DNA of 64,000 bases from contig JAEYUQ010000003.1 in assembly GCA_023432405.1 (NCBI GenBank), positions 132,381 through 196,380 on the forward strand. The letters run 5' to 3'. Positions 9,401 to 18,756 of this stretch are shown piece by piece; the stretch's first letter is position 1, and each line of letters begins with the position of its first letter. Source of the DNA: Actinomycetes bacterium (lineage in GTDB: Bacteria > Actinomycetota > Actinomycetes > Mycobacteriales > Mycobacteriaceae). The notes below the pieces were generated by a model, which saw nothing but the letters and a program-made list of their open reading frames with translations, had not been told where the DNA came from and did not search any database. Made by a program: the position numbers and the translations under genes.

Positions 9401-10820
9401 TGGTCCTGCCGGTGTAGTTCCGAATTCGCTGAAACACGCGCCTGATTGCTCCAGCGTCCTTAAGGTAGTGCCATTGCCCATTGGTGGTGCCGTACTCTAC
9501 TCCGGAGTTGAGATCAACGCCCGCACAGCCTACGTCCAGAGCATGATTCAGATTCTCCAGATTTATTCCACCAGCCAGGAGAGCTTTGTCCTTCAGATTC
9601 TCCGGAATCCGCGACCAGTCAAAGCTTTTTCCGCTGCCGCCGTGTCCGGCATCGAGAACCAGCCTGTCTACCTCCTTGGCGACGCCGCTGGCAATCTCCA
9701 CAGCCTCAGGGTTACTCATGGGCAGCGCACGCCACAGTTCCACCTCGGGGCCGATTTCCTGCCGTACTCGGCTCAGAAGCTCATGCTCCTGCTCAAGGGT
9801 TCCGAGAGGCGCCTGTACCTGGACGGCACTTACTCCTGGAAGGATGATGTCCCCGTATCCTGAGCGACGCCGAGATACTGCCACATACCGAAGCCCAGGC
9901 GCGTGTGCCATGATGTTTTCGGCCGTTTCACGTGAAACATTCCGGGGGGTGCCTTCTTCAAAAATAAGACCGCCATAGACAGCACCTGCAGCTTGAGCCA
10001 CCTGAGCGGCTGTAGGTGAGGTAAGTCCGCATACCTTATTGGGCCCGTACACCAGCTCACGCGCTGCCAGATCAATATCAGGTTGTGAGGTAAGCCGAGA
10101 ACCCACGAGGAAGGCGTTAGAGTAAGGGCTCTTATCTACGACGGTGCGGTGATCCAGAATTCCTGACTCGGACACCACCACAGCGCCTTCCGGGATAAAG
10201 GGCGCTAGGCGCCGTGAACGGGACAAATCAATCTCAAGGGTGTGGAGATCACGGTGATTAATACCGAAAATCTTGGCGCCTAAGCGGGTGGCTCGGGCTA
10301 TTTCCTCCTCGGTGATTGATTCTGTGAGAACATCAAGTCCCAGCTCAGCGGCACACTCCGAGAGCTCTTTATATTCTTCATCGCTGAGAACGGACATCAT
10401 CAGCAAAATAGCGTCTGCCCCATAGTATCGGGCAGCTTTAATTTGCACGGGGTCAATGATGAAATCCTTACAGAGCACGGGCACATGGGTGCTTGACGCG
10501 ACCGTCGCTAAGTGGTCATAGTCCCCATTGAAGCGGTCAGGTTCGCACAGAACTGAAATGGCGGAGGCGTACCGCGAGTACACTGTGGCGATGGTCCCAG
10601 GCTCATAGTGCTCTCGAATCATTCCCAGAGAAGGAGAAGCAGATTTGCACTCCATGATGAAGCGGTTAGGCCCGGCACTCAGGGAATCGTAGAGGGAACG
10701 AGTGGAGGGAGCGAGATCCGAAAACTTGACATGGGCTACGCGCTCACGGATTTCAGGGAGACGGCGTCGTCGTCCCGCAACAATGTTCTCCAGGACAGTA
10801 GGCAAATGTTGGTTGGTCAT
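9306..10820 (-). CDS. trpC: Bifunctional indole-3-glycerol phosphate synthase / phosphoribosylanthranilate isomerase
   Basis: 504 residues in two TIM barrels, as in the corynebacterial trpC(F) fusion. The N-terminal synthase half shows FIMECKSASPSLGMI, VLCKDFIIDP, GINHRDLHTLEIDL and VSESGI. The isomerase half starts near KVCGLTSPTAAQVAQ and ends with VDLNSGVEYG. Residues ~472-504 are an extra tail of TTPAGT-type repeats encoded by a minisatellite. The gene overlaps trpG by four bases (ATGA), and a near-consensus parS site inside it encodes NVSRET. The operon position where trpD normally lies, upstream of this gene, is occupied directly by trpG. Confidence 0.95.
   Translation of the reverse strand: MTNQHLPTVLENIVAGRRRRLPEIRERVAHVKFSDLAPSTRSLYDSLSAGPNRFIMECKSASPSLGMIREHYEPGTIATVYSRYASAISVLCEPDRFNGDYDHLATVASSTHVPVLCKDFIIDPVQIKAARYYGADAILLMMSVLSDEEYKELSECAAELGLDVLTESITEEEIARATRLGAKIFGINHRDLHTLEIDLSRSRRLAPFIPEGAVVVSESGILDHRTVVDKSPYSNAFLVGSRLTSQPDIDLAARELVYGPNKVCGLTSPTAAQVAQAAGAVYGGLIFEEGTPRNVSRETAENIMAHAPGLRYVAVSRRRSGYGDIILPGVSAVQVQAPLGTLEQEHELLSRVRQEIGPEVELWRALPMSNPEAVEIASGVAKEVDRLVLDAGHGGSGKSFDWSRIPENLKDKALLAGGINLENLNHALDVGCAGVDLNSGVEYGTTNGQWHYLKDAGAIRRVFQRIRNYTGRTNTDKMTGTSGMTTPAGTAPAVTTPAGTTPAG
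9924..9939. promoter_or_regulatory. parS centromere site inside trpC(F), one mismatch at its end
   Basis: CGTTTCACGTGAAACA matches the parS consensus in 15 of 16 positions, with the core GTTTCACGTGAAAC intact. It lies within the isomerase half of trpC(F), where it encodes part of RNVSRETAEN. Confidence 0.88.
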
Positions 10821-11407
10821 TTCCTCTCCCCTAAGAGGTAATCGAAGGCACTGTGCAGCAAGGTGGGCCCCGTGGGTGTCAAAATGCTTTCCGGATGGAA
10901 TTGGAAGCCTAGGGCTGAGTGATCATCAGTCTCTGCCGCCATAATGATGTTCCCAATAGTTCCCAAGGTATGCATTCCTGAAGGAATCTCGGTACATCCG
11001 AGCGAGTGATACCGCGCAACCCCCATTGTGTCGCCTTGTTTCACGTGAAACATTGGATGGTTGCGGGTAATGAGCATCTCATCAGTTTCGCCATGAACAG
11101 CGCCGATGGGATGAACATCTCCACCAAAGTGAGTGAGAAGCGCCTGAAATCCCAAACAGATTCCAAGAATTGGAATCTTCCCCAGAGCGGCGTCGATAAG
11201 GTCCATCATGCACCCTGCCTCGGAGGGATGTCCTGGGCCTGGAGACAGCACCAGAAGATCCGGCTTCGCGTCAAGAATGGTGCTTACCGGTACAGTATTG
11301 CGGAATACAATCGGTCTACCCTGTATAGCGTCCACGAGGTTATAGACAAAGCTATCCTGATTATCCAGCATGACAATCCGCTTCAGTGAAGGATTATTCC
11401 CCGTCAT
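10817..11407 (-). CDS. trpG: Anthranilate synthase, glutamine amidotransferase component
   Basis: 196-residue class I glutamine amidotransferase that supplies ammonia to TrpE. The catalytic triad is visible: Cys84 in LGICLGFQ, and His172 and Glu174 in FQFHPES. The oxyanion-strand LSPGPGHP is present. It overlaps trpE by four bases upstream and trpC(F) by four bases downstream, so it is tightly coupled to both. It is a stand-alone TrpG, not a TrpGD fusion. An exact parS site lies inside it, encoding MFHVKQ around residues 120-125. Confidence 0.96.
   Translation of the reverse strand: MTGNNPSLKRIVMLDNQDSFVYNLVDAIQGRPIVFRNTVPVSTILDAKPDLLVLSPGPGHPSEAGCMMDLIDAALGKIPILGICLGFQALLTHFGGDVHPIGAVHGETDEMLITRNHPMFHVKQGDTMGVARYHSLGCTEIPSGMHTLGTIGNIIMAAETDDHSALGFQFHPESILTPTGPTLLHSAFDYLLGERK
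11037..11052. promoter_or_regulatory. parS centromere site inside trpG (exact consensus)
   Basis: TGTTTCACGTGAAACA, a perfect match to the parS consensus, is embedded in the trpG coding sequence, where it encodes part of PMFHVKQ. Confidence 0.93.
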
Positions 11408-12975
11408 CGGATGACCTCCAGTGTGGAATCATGGGCGATGGCACGCAGTACCGCCATCGCTTTATGTAAAGATTCATCCGCCTCTGATTGCGGATCCGAA
11501 TCACGAACCACTCCGGCCCCGGCCTGCACAGACGCCACACCGTCCTGAACAAAAGCGGAGCGGATAACGATACACGTATCCATTGTTCCATCACCTCGCA
11601 GATACCCTACGGCACCTCCGTAACTCCCCCGCCGTCGCTTCTCGACGCCGCGCAAAAGCTCAATGGCTCTCAGCTTGGGGGCTCCGGTGAGTGTTCCCAT
11701 ATTCATGCAGGCACGGTAGGCGTCCAGGGCATCGAGGTCAGGAGCAAGAGTTGCCGTCACACGGGAAACAAGGTGCATGACCTGGGAATAGCGATCTACC
11801 TTCATGAGTTCCGCCACTTTCCGCGTATGCGGAACAGCTACCCGAGCAAGGTCATTACGCGCAAGATCTACCAGCATGGTGTGCTCAGAAATCTCCTTAC
11901 TATCTGTACGGAGTTCAAGCTCATTGCGAATGTCAAGCTCATCGTTGATTGTCCCATCAGGATTGAAACCACGAGAGCGTGTTCCTGCAATTGGGTAGAG
12001 CTCTATCTGGCGGTGCTGAGGTTCAAATTTGAGATTGGATTCTGGAGAGGCGCCGAAGAGTTCATAGGGGCGACCATGTCGATCTTTCCCCCGCAGATAG
12101 AACATATAGGGGCTGGGATTACCCCTGCGGAGACGTCGATAAGCAGAGAAGGCATCATTGCAGGAGATGGTGAAAGACCGAGCAGGCACTACTTGATAAA
12201 TCTCCCCTTGCTCAATGGCCTCTTTCATCTCCATGACAGCTCTGCCGTAGGACGCATCAGACATTTCAGCGTTGGCCACCACGGTTGTGCCCTGGGTTGC
12301 GTTGGGCGTGAGGTTGTCGTGGGCGCCGGTAGCCAGCATGGCACTCAGAGAATCAATTTTCTTGGTGATGTCCCCCTCGTCACAACCGACGCCTATGAGC
12401 CGTGCGGTGTGATCCTTGTGGTCAATAACCAGGAGAACCTCCGCAAGAAGGAACTGGTAGTCCGGGAAGGTGTTTGTGCCCTCGTCCACGTGAGGAAGAT
12501 CCTCAAAACTGTCGATGTAGTCGAATGCAAAACCACCCCCTAGAAAGGGAAGCATTCCTTCAGGATCTACATACCCTGCTTCTTTCTGCAACAGCCGGAG
12601 GGGTTCAACAGAGCTCAGAGCCCGCAGGCGTTCACGTTCATCAGCGGCGCTGGAGCGTTGGAAGGAAAAAATGCGAGCTGGATAGTCCTGGTGGCCCGTG
12701 TCCTGTTCCGTCAGGGTTGAGTCGTGTACCTGGTTGTGTTCAAGTTTTGTGCTTAAGTCCTGGGCAAAAACCTCGCCACTGGGGGTCAGGGGTTGAACCC
12801 TCACTGTAGATCCGTTGCAGGTCACGCTCAAAGAGGCGTCCATAATGGCAATGGAGGTTAGCCCGTTATGAGTTGTAATGTCCGCTGATTCCAGAAGGAG
12901 AGGTACCTGGGAGAGAAGCGCGGAAGGTTCCTCGTAGTAGGTGACTGGACGGGTCACAATAGTTGGTGTTGTCAT
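11404..12975 (-). CDS. trpE: Anthranilate synthase component I
   Basis: 523 residues. TrpE converts chorismate plus ammonia to anthranilate, the first committed step to tryptophan. The N-terminal LLLES at about residues 26-30 corresponds to the Trp feedback-binding element. The chorismate-binding domain carries GEIYQVVPARSF, PYMFYLRG, YPIAGTRSRG, DLARNDLARVA and GTLTGAPKLRA. The ATG at 12975 begins the operon, about 150 bases after a Trp-rich leader peptide. Transcription should therefore respond to charged tRNA-Trp, and the enzyme to free tryptophan. Confidence 0.97.
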   Translation of the reverse strand: MTTPTIVTRPVTYYEEPSALLSQVPLLLESADITTHNGLTSIAIMDASLSVTCNGSTVRVQPLTPSGEVFAQDLSTKLEHNQVHDSTLTEQDTGHQDYPARIFSFQRSSAADERERLRALSSVEPLRLLQKEAGYVDPEGMLPFLGGGFAFDYIDSFEDLPHVDEGTNTFPDYQFLLAEVLLVIDHKDHTARLIGVGCDEGDITKKIDSLSAMLATGAHDNLTPNATQGTTVVANAEMSDASYGRAVMEMKEAIEQGEIYQVVPARSFTISCNDAFSAYRRLRRGNPSPYMFYLRGKDRHGRPYELFGASPESNLKFEPQHRQIELYPIAGTRSRGFNPDGTINDELDIRNELELRTDSKEISEHTMLVDLARNDLARVAVPHTRKVAELMKVDRYSQVMHLVSRVTATLAPDLDALDAYRACMNMGTLTGAPKLRAIELLRGVEKRRRGSYGGAVGYLRGDGTMDTCIVIRSAFVQDGVASVQAGAGVVRDSDPQSEADESLHKAMAVLRAIAHDSTLEVIR

Positions 12976-13124
12976 GGTGTGCTTTCGGGGGATCTATAAG
13001 GGCTAGGGGCACGGTGACCAGGCTCAACACTGGAGAAGAACTGACGCTCGGTACAAAAAATGGACCCGGCGCCTGTTTGTAGCCAGTGCCTGAGCCCATA
13101 ACGGATATTCACAATGAGCTCGCG
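12976..13124 (-). promoter_or_regulatory. Likely trp attenuator region
   Basis: Between the leader stop and trpE the minus strand contains a G/C-rich stretch ending in a run of six T (13055-13060 on the plus strand), as expected of an attenuator. A 7-bp stem GCTCGCG-TAG-CGCGAGC (13118-13134) spans the leader stop codon and could serve as the ribosome-sensitive arm. I could not draw one unambiguous terminator stem next to the T-run. Confidence 0.55.
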
Positions 13125-13172
13125 CTACGCGAGCCACCACCAGTAAAATCCGCACGTCATGCTAAGCACCAT
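13125..13172 (-). CDS. trpL: trp operon leader peptide
   Basis: A 15-residue reading frame MVLSMTCGFYWWWLA ends in TAG; an in-frame second ATG at 13160 gives 11 residues. Three consecutive Trp codons in so short a peptide, ~150 bases upstream of trpE, are the hallmark of ribosome-mediated attenuation, as known for the corynebacterial trp operon. A hairpin overlaps its stop codon. The ribosome site is weak, so which ATG is used is uncertain. Confidence 0.88.
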   Translation of the reverse strand: MVLSMTCGFYWWWLA

Positions 13173-13241
13173 ACAACGAAGAGTGTCCTAGAGCAATCGA
13201 AGGAGGTGCTCACAGTCAGACTGATATGCCACTCTCCGCGT

Positions 13242-13757
13242 CTATGAGGTTTCTTCTTTGCTGTCAGATGACTTGTTCCCAGATTCCGAATCGTGTACTG
13301 CCGGGGTATCGCTTATCGCTCCCGTATCCCTTGCCGACGCCGCTCTTAGTGCGGCAGCTGTATCCACTGCTGGTGGTCGCACACCGGCAGCTTCGGCATG
13401 GGCGTCGTTCTCAGCGGCGTCGAGAAGGGCAGCTCGGCGGGCTCCCACATTCGCTCCGGCACCAATTCCATAAACGCCCAGGAGGAAGGCCGCAACAGGG
13501 ACCATCCACATCCAGGAGTGAACAAAAAACACAGAGAGCGCTCCGAACAGCAAAGCAAGGCCGGAGAAAACCCACAGCGGCCCGGCAACGGCATGGGACT
13601 GTTCCCATATGTCACGGGAGTGCCGAACTTCTGGCACTCGGATACCAATGAAGGAGTTTCCGGGAAGGCGCCGAGTACTGGCAAGTGCTCCTACAAGAAG
13701 GACACCGACTGCAAGAATTGCGTAAATCACACCCACGGTGACGGTGACTGAATTCAT
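13242..13757 (-). CDS. SdpI-family small membrane protein
   Basis: 171 residues with three hydrophobic segments. Between the first two it carries RRLPGNSFIGIRVPEVRHSR followed by DIWEQSHAVAGPLW, which resembles the SdpI/YhfL signature (GIR.P......W..A). SdpI in Bacillus is an immunity protein for a toxic peptide; actinobacterial homologues are of unknown function. The C-terminal ~70 residues are hydrophilic, Ala/Ser/Asp-rich and probably disordered in the cytoplasm. It is divergent from the DAACS symporter and lies upstream of the trp operon on the same strand. Confidence 0.72.
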   Translation of the reverse strand: MNSVTVTVGVIYAILAVGVLLVGALASTRRLPGNSFIGIRVPEVRHSRDIWEQSHAVAGPLWVFSGLALLFGALSVFFVHSWMWMVPVAAFLLGVYGIGAGANVGARRAALLDAAENDAHAEAAGVRPPAVDTAAALRAASARDTGAISDTPAVHDSESGNKSSDSKEETS

Positions 13758-13907
13758 GTGTTCAGTGTATCCCCCGCTTATGGCTCAGGTACTCTCACGC
13801 TGTAAAGCCTGCCTCAGTCTCTATTCACGGAGTTTCACTGAGGCGCGGTGTTCCCACACTGGTAGGGCGTACCCACTTTGGGTTACTAGGAGTCAAGGAG
13901 TTTCTAC

Positions 13908-15221
13908 ATGGACATCAAAAAGCTATCCGGCTCGTTACTCTTTCGAGTACTTGTAGCCATTGTTCTGGGCATTATCTGCAGTTTCTTCTTTCCACAGTGG
14001 TTAGGCAGGATTTTTGCCACCTTTAATAGTTTCTTCAGTAACTTCCTGAACTTCTTTGTCCCCGTCCTAATTTTTGCCCTTGTTACTCCCGCCATCGCTG
14101 GGTTGGGGCGCGGTGCAGGTAAGTGGCTAGGGATTACCGCAGGCGTTGCTTATGTGTCCACTGTGATCTCAGGGCTGGTGGCTTACAGTGTTTCACTAGC
14201 GCTTTACAACTGGCTCCTGGCAGGCAGCACCACGGGTGAGGCGGTGGACGTTGAAGCGGGGAACCTGGCTCCGTACTTTGAGATTGAGATTCCGGCTCCT
14301 TTTGAGGTGATGACGGCCCTGGTGTTGGCCTTTGCTGTGGGTTTGGCCATGACCACTCTTCGCGCCGAGGTGCTCTATTCAGGTGCTCGTGAGTTGGAAA
14401 AAGTAGTGATGAAGGTGATTGAGGTGTTCATCATTCCATTGCTGCCGATTTTCATTTTCGGTATGTTTCTCTCTTTGGGGATGAACGGCAACCTGATGCG
14501 CACTCTCACCACCTTCGGTAAGGTTCTCCTCCTTGCTGTGGTGATGACACTTCTGTTGTTGGTTGTTCAGTACCTCATCGCTGGTGCTATTGCAGGGAAA
14601 AATCCCGTGAAGGCGTTTATCACGATGTTGCCCGCATACGCCACTGCTTTGGGTACGTCCTCCTCGGCTGCCACCATTCCGGTTACTCGGAAGGCCGCAA
14701 TTAAAAATGGTGTCACCGATGACGTGGCTGGCTTCGTTATTCCCCTGTGTGCCACTATTCACCTGGCTGGCTCCATGATGAAGATTGCGCTTTTCGCTTT
14801 TGCCGTCATGTATATGGATCAAATGCCTCTCTCTACGGGCTTGGCCATCGGTTTTATCTTCATGTTGGCTGTAACTATGGTGGCCGCGCCTGGTGTGCCG
14901 GGCGGTGCCATTATGGCCGCTACTGGATTGTTGTCCAGCATGATGGGCTTTAACGACGCCCAGGTGGCCCTTATGATTGCAAGCTACATCGCCATTGATT
15001 CCTTCGGCACAGCGGCCAATGTCACTGGTGACGGCGCTATAGCCCTCATTGTTAACCGCTTCGTCAAAGGCACGATTCAGCGCAGTGACAGTGACGATGA
15101 CTTCGATCAGCGCTTTAACCGTAATTTCCCGGAGGGGGACTTCCACAAGAATGGCACCCAACCAACTACGGATAGTGCCTCACCCTTGACGGGACTTTCA
15201 GTAGCAGACCAGGAGCAGTAA
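13908..15221 (+). CDS. Dicarboxylate/amino acid:cation symporter (DAACS, SstT/GltP-like)
   Basis: 437-residue sodium- or proton-coupled transporter of the glutamate-transporter fold. The serine-rich reentrant hairpin ATALGTSSSAATIPVTRK lies at about residues 245-265, and the second hairpin region reads FVIPLCATIHLAGS. The C-terminal core has APGVPGGAIMAATGLL and IDSFGTAANVTGDGAIALIV, carrying the substrate-binding Asp and Asn positions. A good ribosome site AAGGAG precedes the ATG. The substrate is probably a C4-dicarboxylate or a small amino acid such as serine, threonine or aspartate. Confidence 0.9.
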   Translation: MDIKKLSGSLLFRVLVAIVLGIICSFFFPQWLGRIFATFNSFFSNFLNFFVPVLIFALVTPAIAGLGRGAGKWLGITAGVAYVSTVISGLVAYSVSLALYNWLLAGSTTGEAVDVEAGNLAPYFEIEIPAPFEVMTALVLAFAVGLAMTTLRAEVLYSGARELEKVVMKVIEVFIIPLLPIFIFGMFLSLGMNGNLMRTLTTFGKVLLLAVVMTLLLLVVQYLIAGAIAGKNPVKAFITMLPAYATALGTSSSAATIPVTRKAAIKNGVTDDVAGFVIPLCATIHLAGSMMKIALFAFAVMYMDQMPLSTGLAIGFIFMLAVTMVAAPGVPGGAIMAATGLLSSMMGFNDAQVALMIASYIAIDSFGTAANVTGDGAIALIVNRFVKGTIQRSDSDDDFDQRFNRNFPEGDFHKNGTQPTTDSASPLTGLSVADQEQ

Positions 15222-15367
15222 CGGGAACGCTGGCGAGCAACAAGCGGCCGTGTGTTGAGTAATGTGGAGTGGCCAGCGAGGGATTAGGAGCAGTGACGGG
15301 AACTGCCTTCAGTTGATGGTCCTAACCGAGAGCGAGCACTCACTGCCCTGCTAGTACACTATGCCGC

Positions 15368-18292
15368 ATGAATAAGCCTTCCGATTCTGCGGCTCAGTCC
15401 GCCTCTCATTCTGCGACTCAGATCCCCTCTGGGGAATCTTCACAGGAGCAGTCACTGAATCAGGATTCCCGCGCGGTGACACCTTTCCGCTACAGCTCTC
15501 ACCTCGCCGGAGAGATTGAGTCCGCGTGGCAGGAGTATTGGAAGGATCACGGTACTTTCTACGCCCCCAACCCCGTAGGAGAGCTCTCCACGGGGGCAGA
15601 GGTTCCCAAGGACAAGCTCTTTGTTCAGGATATGTTCCCCTACCCCTCGGGTGTGGGGCTCCACGTCGGACACCCCCTGGGCTACATCGCCACAGATGTC
15701 TACGCCCGCTATAACCGGATGCTGGGCAAGAACGTCCTTCATACCCTGGGTTTTGACGCCTTTGGTTTGCCCGCTGAGCAGTACGCTATCCAGACTGGCC
15801 AGCACCCTCGGATTACCACCGAGCAAAACATTGAGAACATTCAGCGCCAGATTGGCCGTCTGGGTTTAGGACACGATAAGCGCCGAGCTATTCGCACCAT
15901 TGATCCCGAGTATTACCACTGGACTCAGTGGGTTTTCCTCCTCATCTACAACTCCTGGTTTGATGCCGAGCAGAACAAGGCACGCCCCATTGAAGAGCTC
16001 ATTCCTCTCCTCGAATCAGGGGAGATCGGCGACGGCACCTACGCCACCGCAGATCCGGAAACTCAGGAAGAAATTGTCAATTCCTATCGTCTGGTGTACC
16101 GCTCCAACTCTATGGTGAACTGGTGCCCTGGGCTTGGAACGGTGTTAGCAAACGAGGAAGTCACTGCCGACGGCCGCTCGGAGCGCGGCAACTTCCCTGT
16201 GTTCCGCAAGAAGTTTTCCCAGTGGATGATGCGCATCACCGCCTATTCGGAGCGCCTCCTTGATGATCTTGAGCTTTTGGATTGGCCGGAGAAGGTCAAG
16301 TCCATGCAGCGCAACTGGATTGGGCGTTCCCGCGGTGCTGAAGTGAACTTCACAGTAGACACCGGGGACGTCGTCACGGTTTACACCACACGCCCCGATA
16401 CTTTGTTTGGTGCTTCCTACATGGTTCTCGCCCCGGAGCACGAGCTGGTAGATGCTTTGGCTGCTCAGGGTTCCTACGAGGGCGTCGATAAGCGGTGGAC
16501 CTATAACTCTCAGTCTCCGCAGGAGGCGGTTGCTGCCTATAGGAACGCTATTGCTGCGAAGAGTGATCTGGAGCGCCAGGAGAACAAGGATAAGACTGGT
16601 GTGTTCCTTGGTGCCTACGCCACTAATCCAGTAAACGGCGAGAAAATTCCGGTGTTTATCTCGGATTATGTGCTGGTTACCTATGGCACGGGTGCCATTA
16701 TGGCGGTGCCTGCCCATGATGACCGTGACTACGAATTCGCCACGGTATTTGGGCTGCCCATACGGGAAGTTGTTGCCGGTGGGGATATTTCCAAGGAAGC
16801 ATTCACCGGCAGTGGTACCAGCATCAATTCCGCCAATGCTGAGGGCTTAGACATCAATGGACTGCCCAAGGACAAGGCCATTGAGACGGTGATTACTTGG
16901 CTGGAAGATCGCGGTCTGGGCAACGCCAAAGTCCAGTACAAGCTGCGGGATTGGCTTTTTGCCCGCCAGCGCTACTGGGGGGAGCCTTTCCCTGTGGTCT
17001 ATGACGAGCACGGCCACGCCCATGCTCTGCCTGAATCCATGTTGCCGGTTGTTCTCCCCGAGGTTGATGATTACAAGCCGGTGACCTTCGACCCGGAGGA
17101 CGCCGATTCTGAGCCCCAAACGCCTTTAGCTAAAGCCCGTGATTGGGTGGAGGTGGAACTTGACCTGGGTGACGGTCTGAAGAAGTACACCCGTGACACC
17201 AACGTGATGCCACAGTGGGCGGGATCGTCCTGGTACCAGCTGCGCTACATTGACCCGCAGAATTCGGAGGCGTTCTGTGACCTGGAAAACGAGCGCTACT
17301 GGACAGGACCGCGCCCCGAGGAACACGGACCCCAGGATCCGGGCGGCATAGATTTGTACGTTGGTGGTGTGGAGCACGCCGTCCTGCACCTGCTTTATGC
17401 CCGTTTCTGGCACAAAGTGCTTTTTGACCGGGGTTACGTGACCTCCAAAGAGCCTTATCGACGTCTCTTTAACCAGGGTTACATCCAGGCTTACGCCTAC
17501 ACCGATTCCCGAGGTGTCTATGTTCCTGCTGCGGAGGTAACAGAGAAAGACGGAAAGTTCTTCTACAACGGTGAAGAGGTGTTCCAAGAGTACGGAAAGA
17601 TGGGCAAGTCCCTGAAGAACTCTGTGTCACCTGATGAGATTTGTGATAACTACGGTGCGGATACCTTGAGGGTCTATGAGATGTCTATGGGGCCTCTGGA
17701 CACATCTCGGCCCTGGGCCACTAAAGACGTGGTGGGTGCGCACCGTTTCTTGCAGCGTCTGTGGCGTTTGATTATTAATGAGCAGACCGGGGAGATAGCT
17801 GCCACCTCTGAGGAACTCACCGATGACGATCTCAAACATCTTCACAGGACTGTGGCAGGTGTACGGGATGACTATGAGAATCTCCGAATTAATACGGTGG
17901 TGTCTAAGCTCATTGAGTACGTCAATTATTTGACCAAGGCCTATCCGCAGGGCGCACCCCTTCAAGCCGTGACTCCCCTGGTCATGATGGTGGCACCAGT
18001 TGCTCCGCATATAGCAGAAGAGTTGTGGCGACGTTTGGGGCACGAGGACACCATCACTTTTGAACCCTTCCCCACCTTTGAGGAGAAGTGGCTTAAAGAT
18101 GATGAGGTTGAGCTTCCAGTTCAGATCAACGGCAAAGTCCGTGGTCACATTATGGTGTCAGTTGATGCTTCCAAGGAGGAAATCGCGGAGGTTGCTAAGT
18201 CAGACGAGCGCATTGCTGAATTCACCGAAGGTAAAACTGTGGTGAAGGAAATTGTGGTGCCAGGCCGAATGGTGAACCTAGTAGTGAAGTAG
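15368..18292 (+). CDS. leuS: Leucyl-tRNA synthetase
   Basis: 974-residue class I synthetase charging tRNA-Leu. The HIGH motif appears as HVGH at residues 99-102 ([14 protein letters not shown]), and KMSKS as KMGKS at about residue 744 followed by LKNSVSP. The CP1 editing domain includes [20 protein letters not shown] and [19 protein letters not shown]. The anticodon-binding and C-terminal domains end in [11 protein letters not shown] and [15 protein letters not shown]. The first ~38 residues are a Ser/Gln-rich extension. The last codons overlap an imperfect 33-bp duplicated sequence. Confidence 0.98.
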   Translation: MNKPSDSAAQSASHSATQIPSGESSQEQSLNQDSRAVTPFRYSSHLAGEIESAWQEYWKDHGTFYAPNPVGELSTGAEVPKDKLFVQDMFPYPSGVGLHVGHPLGYIATDVYARYNRMLGKNVLHTLGFDAFGLPAEQYAIQTGQHPRITTEQNIENIQRQIGRLGLGHDKRRAIRTIDPEYYHWTQWVFLLIYNSWFDAEQNKARPIEELIPLLESGEIGDGTYATADPETQEEIVNSYRLVYRSNSMVNWCPGLGTVLANEEVTADGRSERGNFPVFRKKFSQWMMRITAYSERLLDDLELLDWPEKVKSMQRNWIGRSRGAEVNFTVDTGDVVTVYTTRPDTLFGASYMVLAPEHELVDALAAQGSYEGVDKRWTYNSQSPQEAVAAYRNAIAAKSDLERQENKDKTGVFLGAYATNPVNGEKIPVFISDYVLVTYGTGAIMAVPAHDDRDYEFATVFGLPIREVVAGGDISKEAFTGSGTSINSANAEGLDINGLPKDKAIETVITWLEDRGLGNAKVQYKLRDWLFARQRYWGEPFPVVYDEHGHAHALPESMLPVVLPEVDDYKPVTFDPEDADSEPQTPLAKARDWVEVELDLGDGLKKYTRDTNVMPQWAGSSWYQLRYIDPQNSEAFCDLENERYWTGPRPEEHGPQDPGGIDLYVGGVEHAVLHLLYARFWHKVLFDRGYVTSKEPYRRLFNQGYIQAYAYTDSRGVYVPAAEVTEKDGKFFYNGEEVFQEYGKMGKSLKNSVSPDEICDNYGADTLRVYEMSMGPLDTSRPWATKDVVGAHRFLQRLWRLIINEQTGEIAATSEELTDDDLKHLHRTVAGVRDDYENLRINTVVSKLIEYVNYLTKAYPQGAPLQAVTPLVMMVAPVAPHIAEELWRRLGHEDTITFEPFPTFEEKWLKDDEVELPVQINGKVRGHIMVSVDASKEEIAEVAKSDERIAEFTEGKTVVKEIVVPGRMVNLVVK

Positions 18293-18314
18293 ATTCACTG
18301 TTTGGTGGGGCGAT
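18282..18314. repeat. Direct repeat copy A at the leuS 3' end
   Basis: Thirty of 33 bases match 19747-19779. On the minus strand this copy would encode ENRPTKQ-stop, resembling the RATKQ end of the downstream permease. It therefore looks like the original convergent leuS/permease junction, duplicated when the intervening ~1.4 kb was gained. Confidence 0.8.
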
Positions 18315-18394
18315 TCTCGACCATCGCAGTGCGCTCCTCATTCAGCTCACCTAGAGGGGAATGTTGAGAGACTTTGAAATCCGAGAGAATAACG

Positions 18395-18472
18395 CATAAG
18401 GAATCCGATTTATATATACGCTAGGCGCTAGAATCAAAAACCGCCTACTAGCAATACCATCTGGACCGTGGA
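18395..18472 (-). pseudogene. Remnant of the N-terminus of the 117-residue membrane protein gene
   Basis: About 78 bases closely match 19386-19464, which encodes the N-terminal ~28 residues of the membrane protein at 19125-19478. This copy has lost one A in a homopolymer and has no start or remainder, so it is a broken duplicate. It ends just before the ribosome site of the 61-residue membrane protein gene. Confidence 0.8.
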
Positions 18473-18480
18473 GGTTTGTC

Positions 18481-18666
18481 ATGGATAGCAGGAGAAGTCA
18501 AAAAGCCTTATGGCTCGCGTTCACTGGCTGGGTTGTTGGTTTTATAACAATGCTGTTAGTGAAAGAAGGGAATGTCGGTCAAGCTTTGAGCTCTGTTCTG
18601 ATGATTATCCTCACTGGGCTTGTTGTGGCGGCTTGCACGGCGACTGTGATTCAGAGAAATCAGTAG
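18481..18666 (+). CDS. Small two-helix membrane protein, 61 aa (paralogue of 24466-24651)
   Basis: The protein has a basic N-terminus, a first hydrophobic helix (LWLAFTGWVVGFITMLLV), a polar turn KEGNVGQALSS and a second helix (VLMIILTGLVVAACTATV). It shares 34 of 61 residues, ungapped, with the protein at 24466-24651 that follows a bacteriocin-like gene. A GGAGG ribosome site precedes its ATG. By analogy it may be a stand-alone immunity-type or accessory membrane protein, but no function is proven. It lies in the inserted segment between leuS and the permease gene. Confidence 0.75.
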   Translation: MDSRRSQKALWLAFTGWVVGFITMLLVKEGNVGQALSSVLMIILTGLVVAACTATVIQRNQ

Positions 18667-18756
18667 TCTGTCCTGTGAAATGCGTTTGCTGCGCCTCAGA
18701 GGAGCCCCGTATAGGGCAAAAATGAACTAGTTCCCGAAAGTTGGACTGACTTAATT

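Noticed and set aside
11488..12543. 351-residue plus-strand open frame
   Set aside because: Antisense shadow of trpE caused by codon bias, with no recognisable domain.
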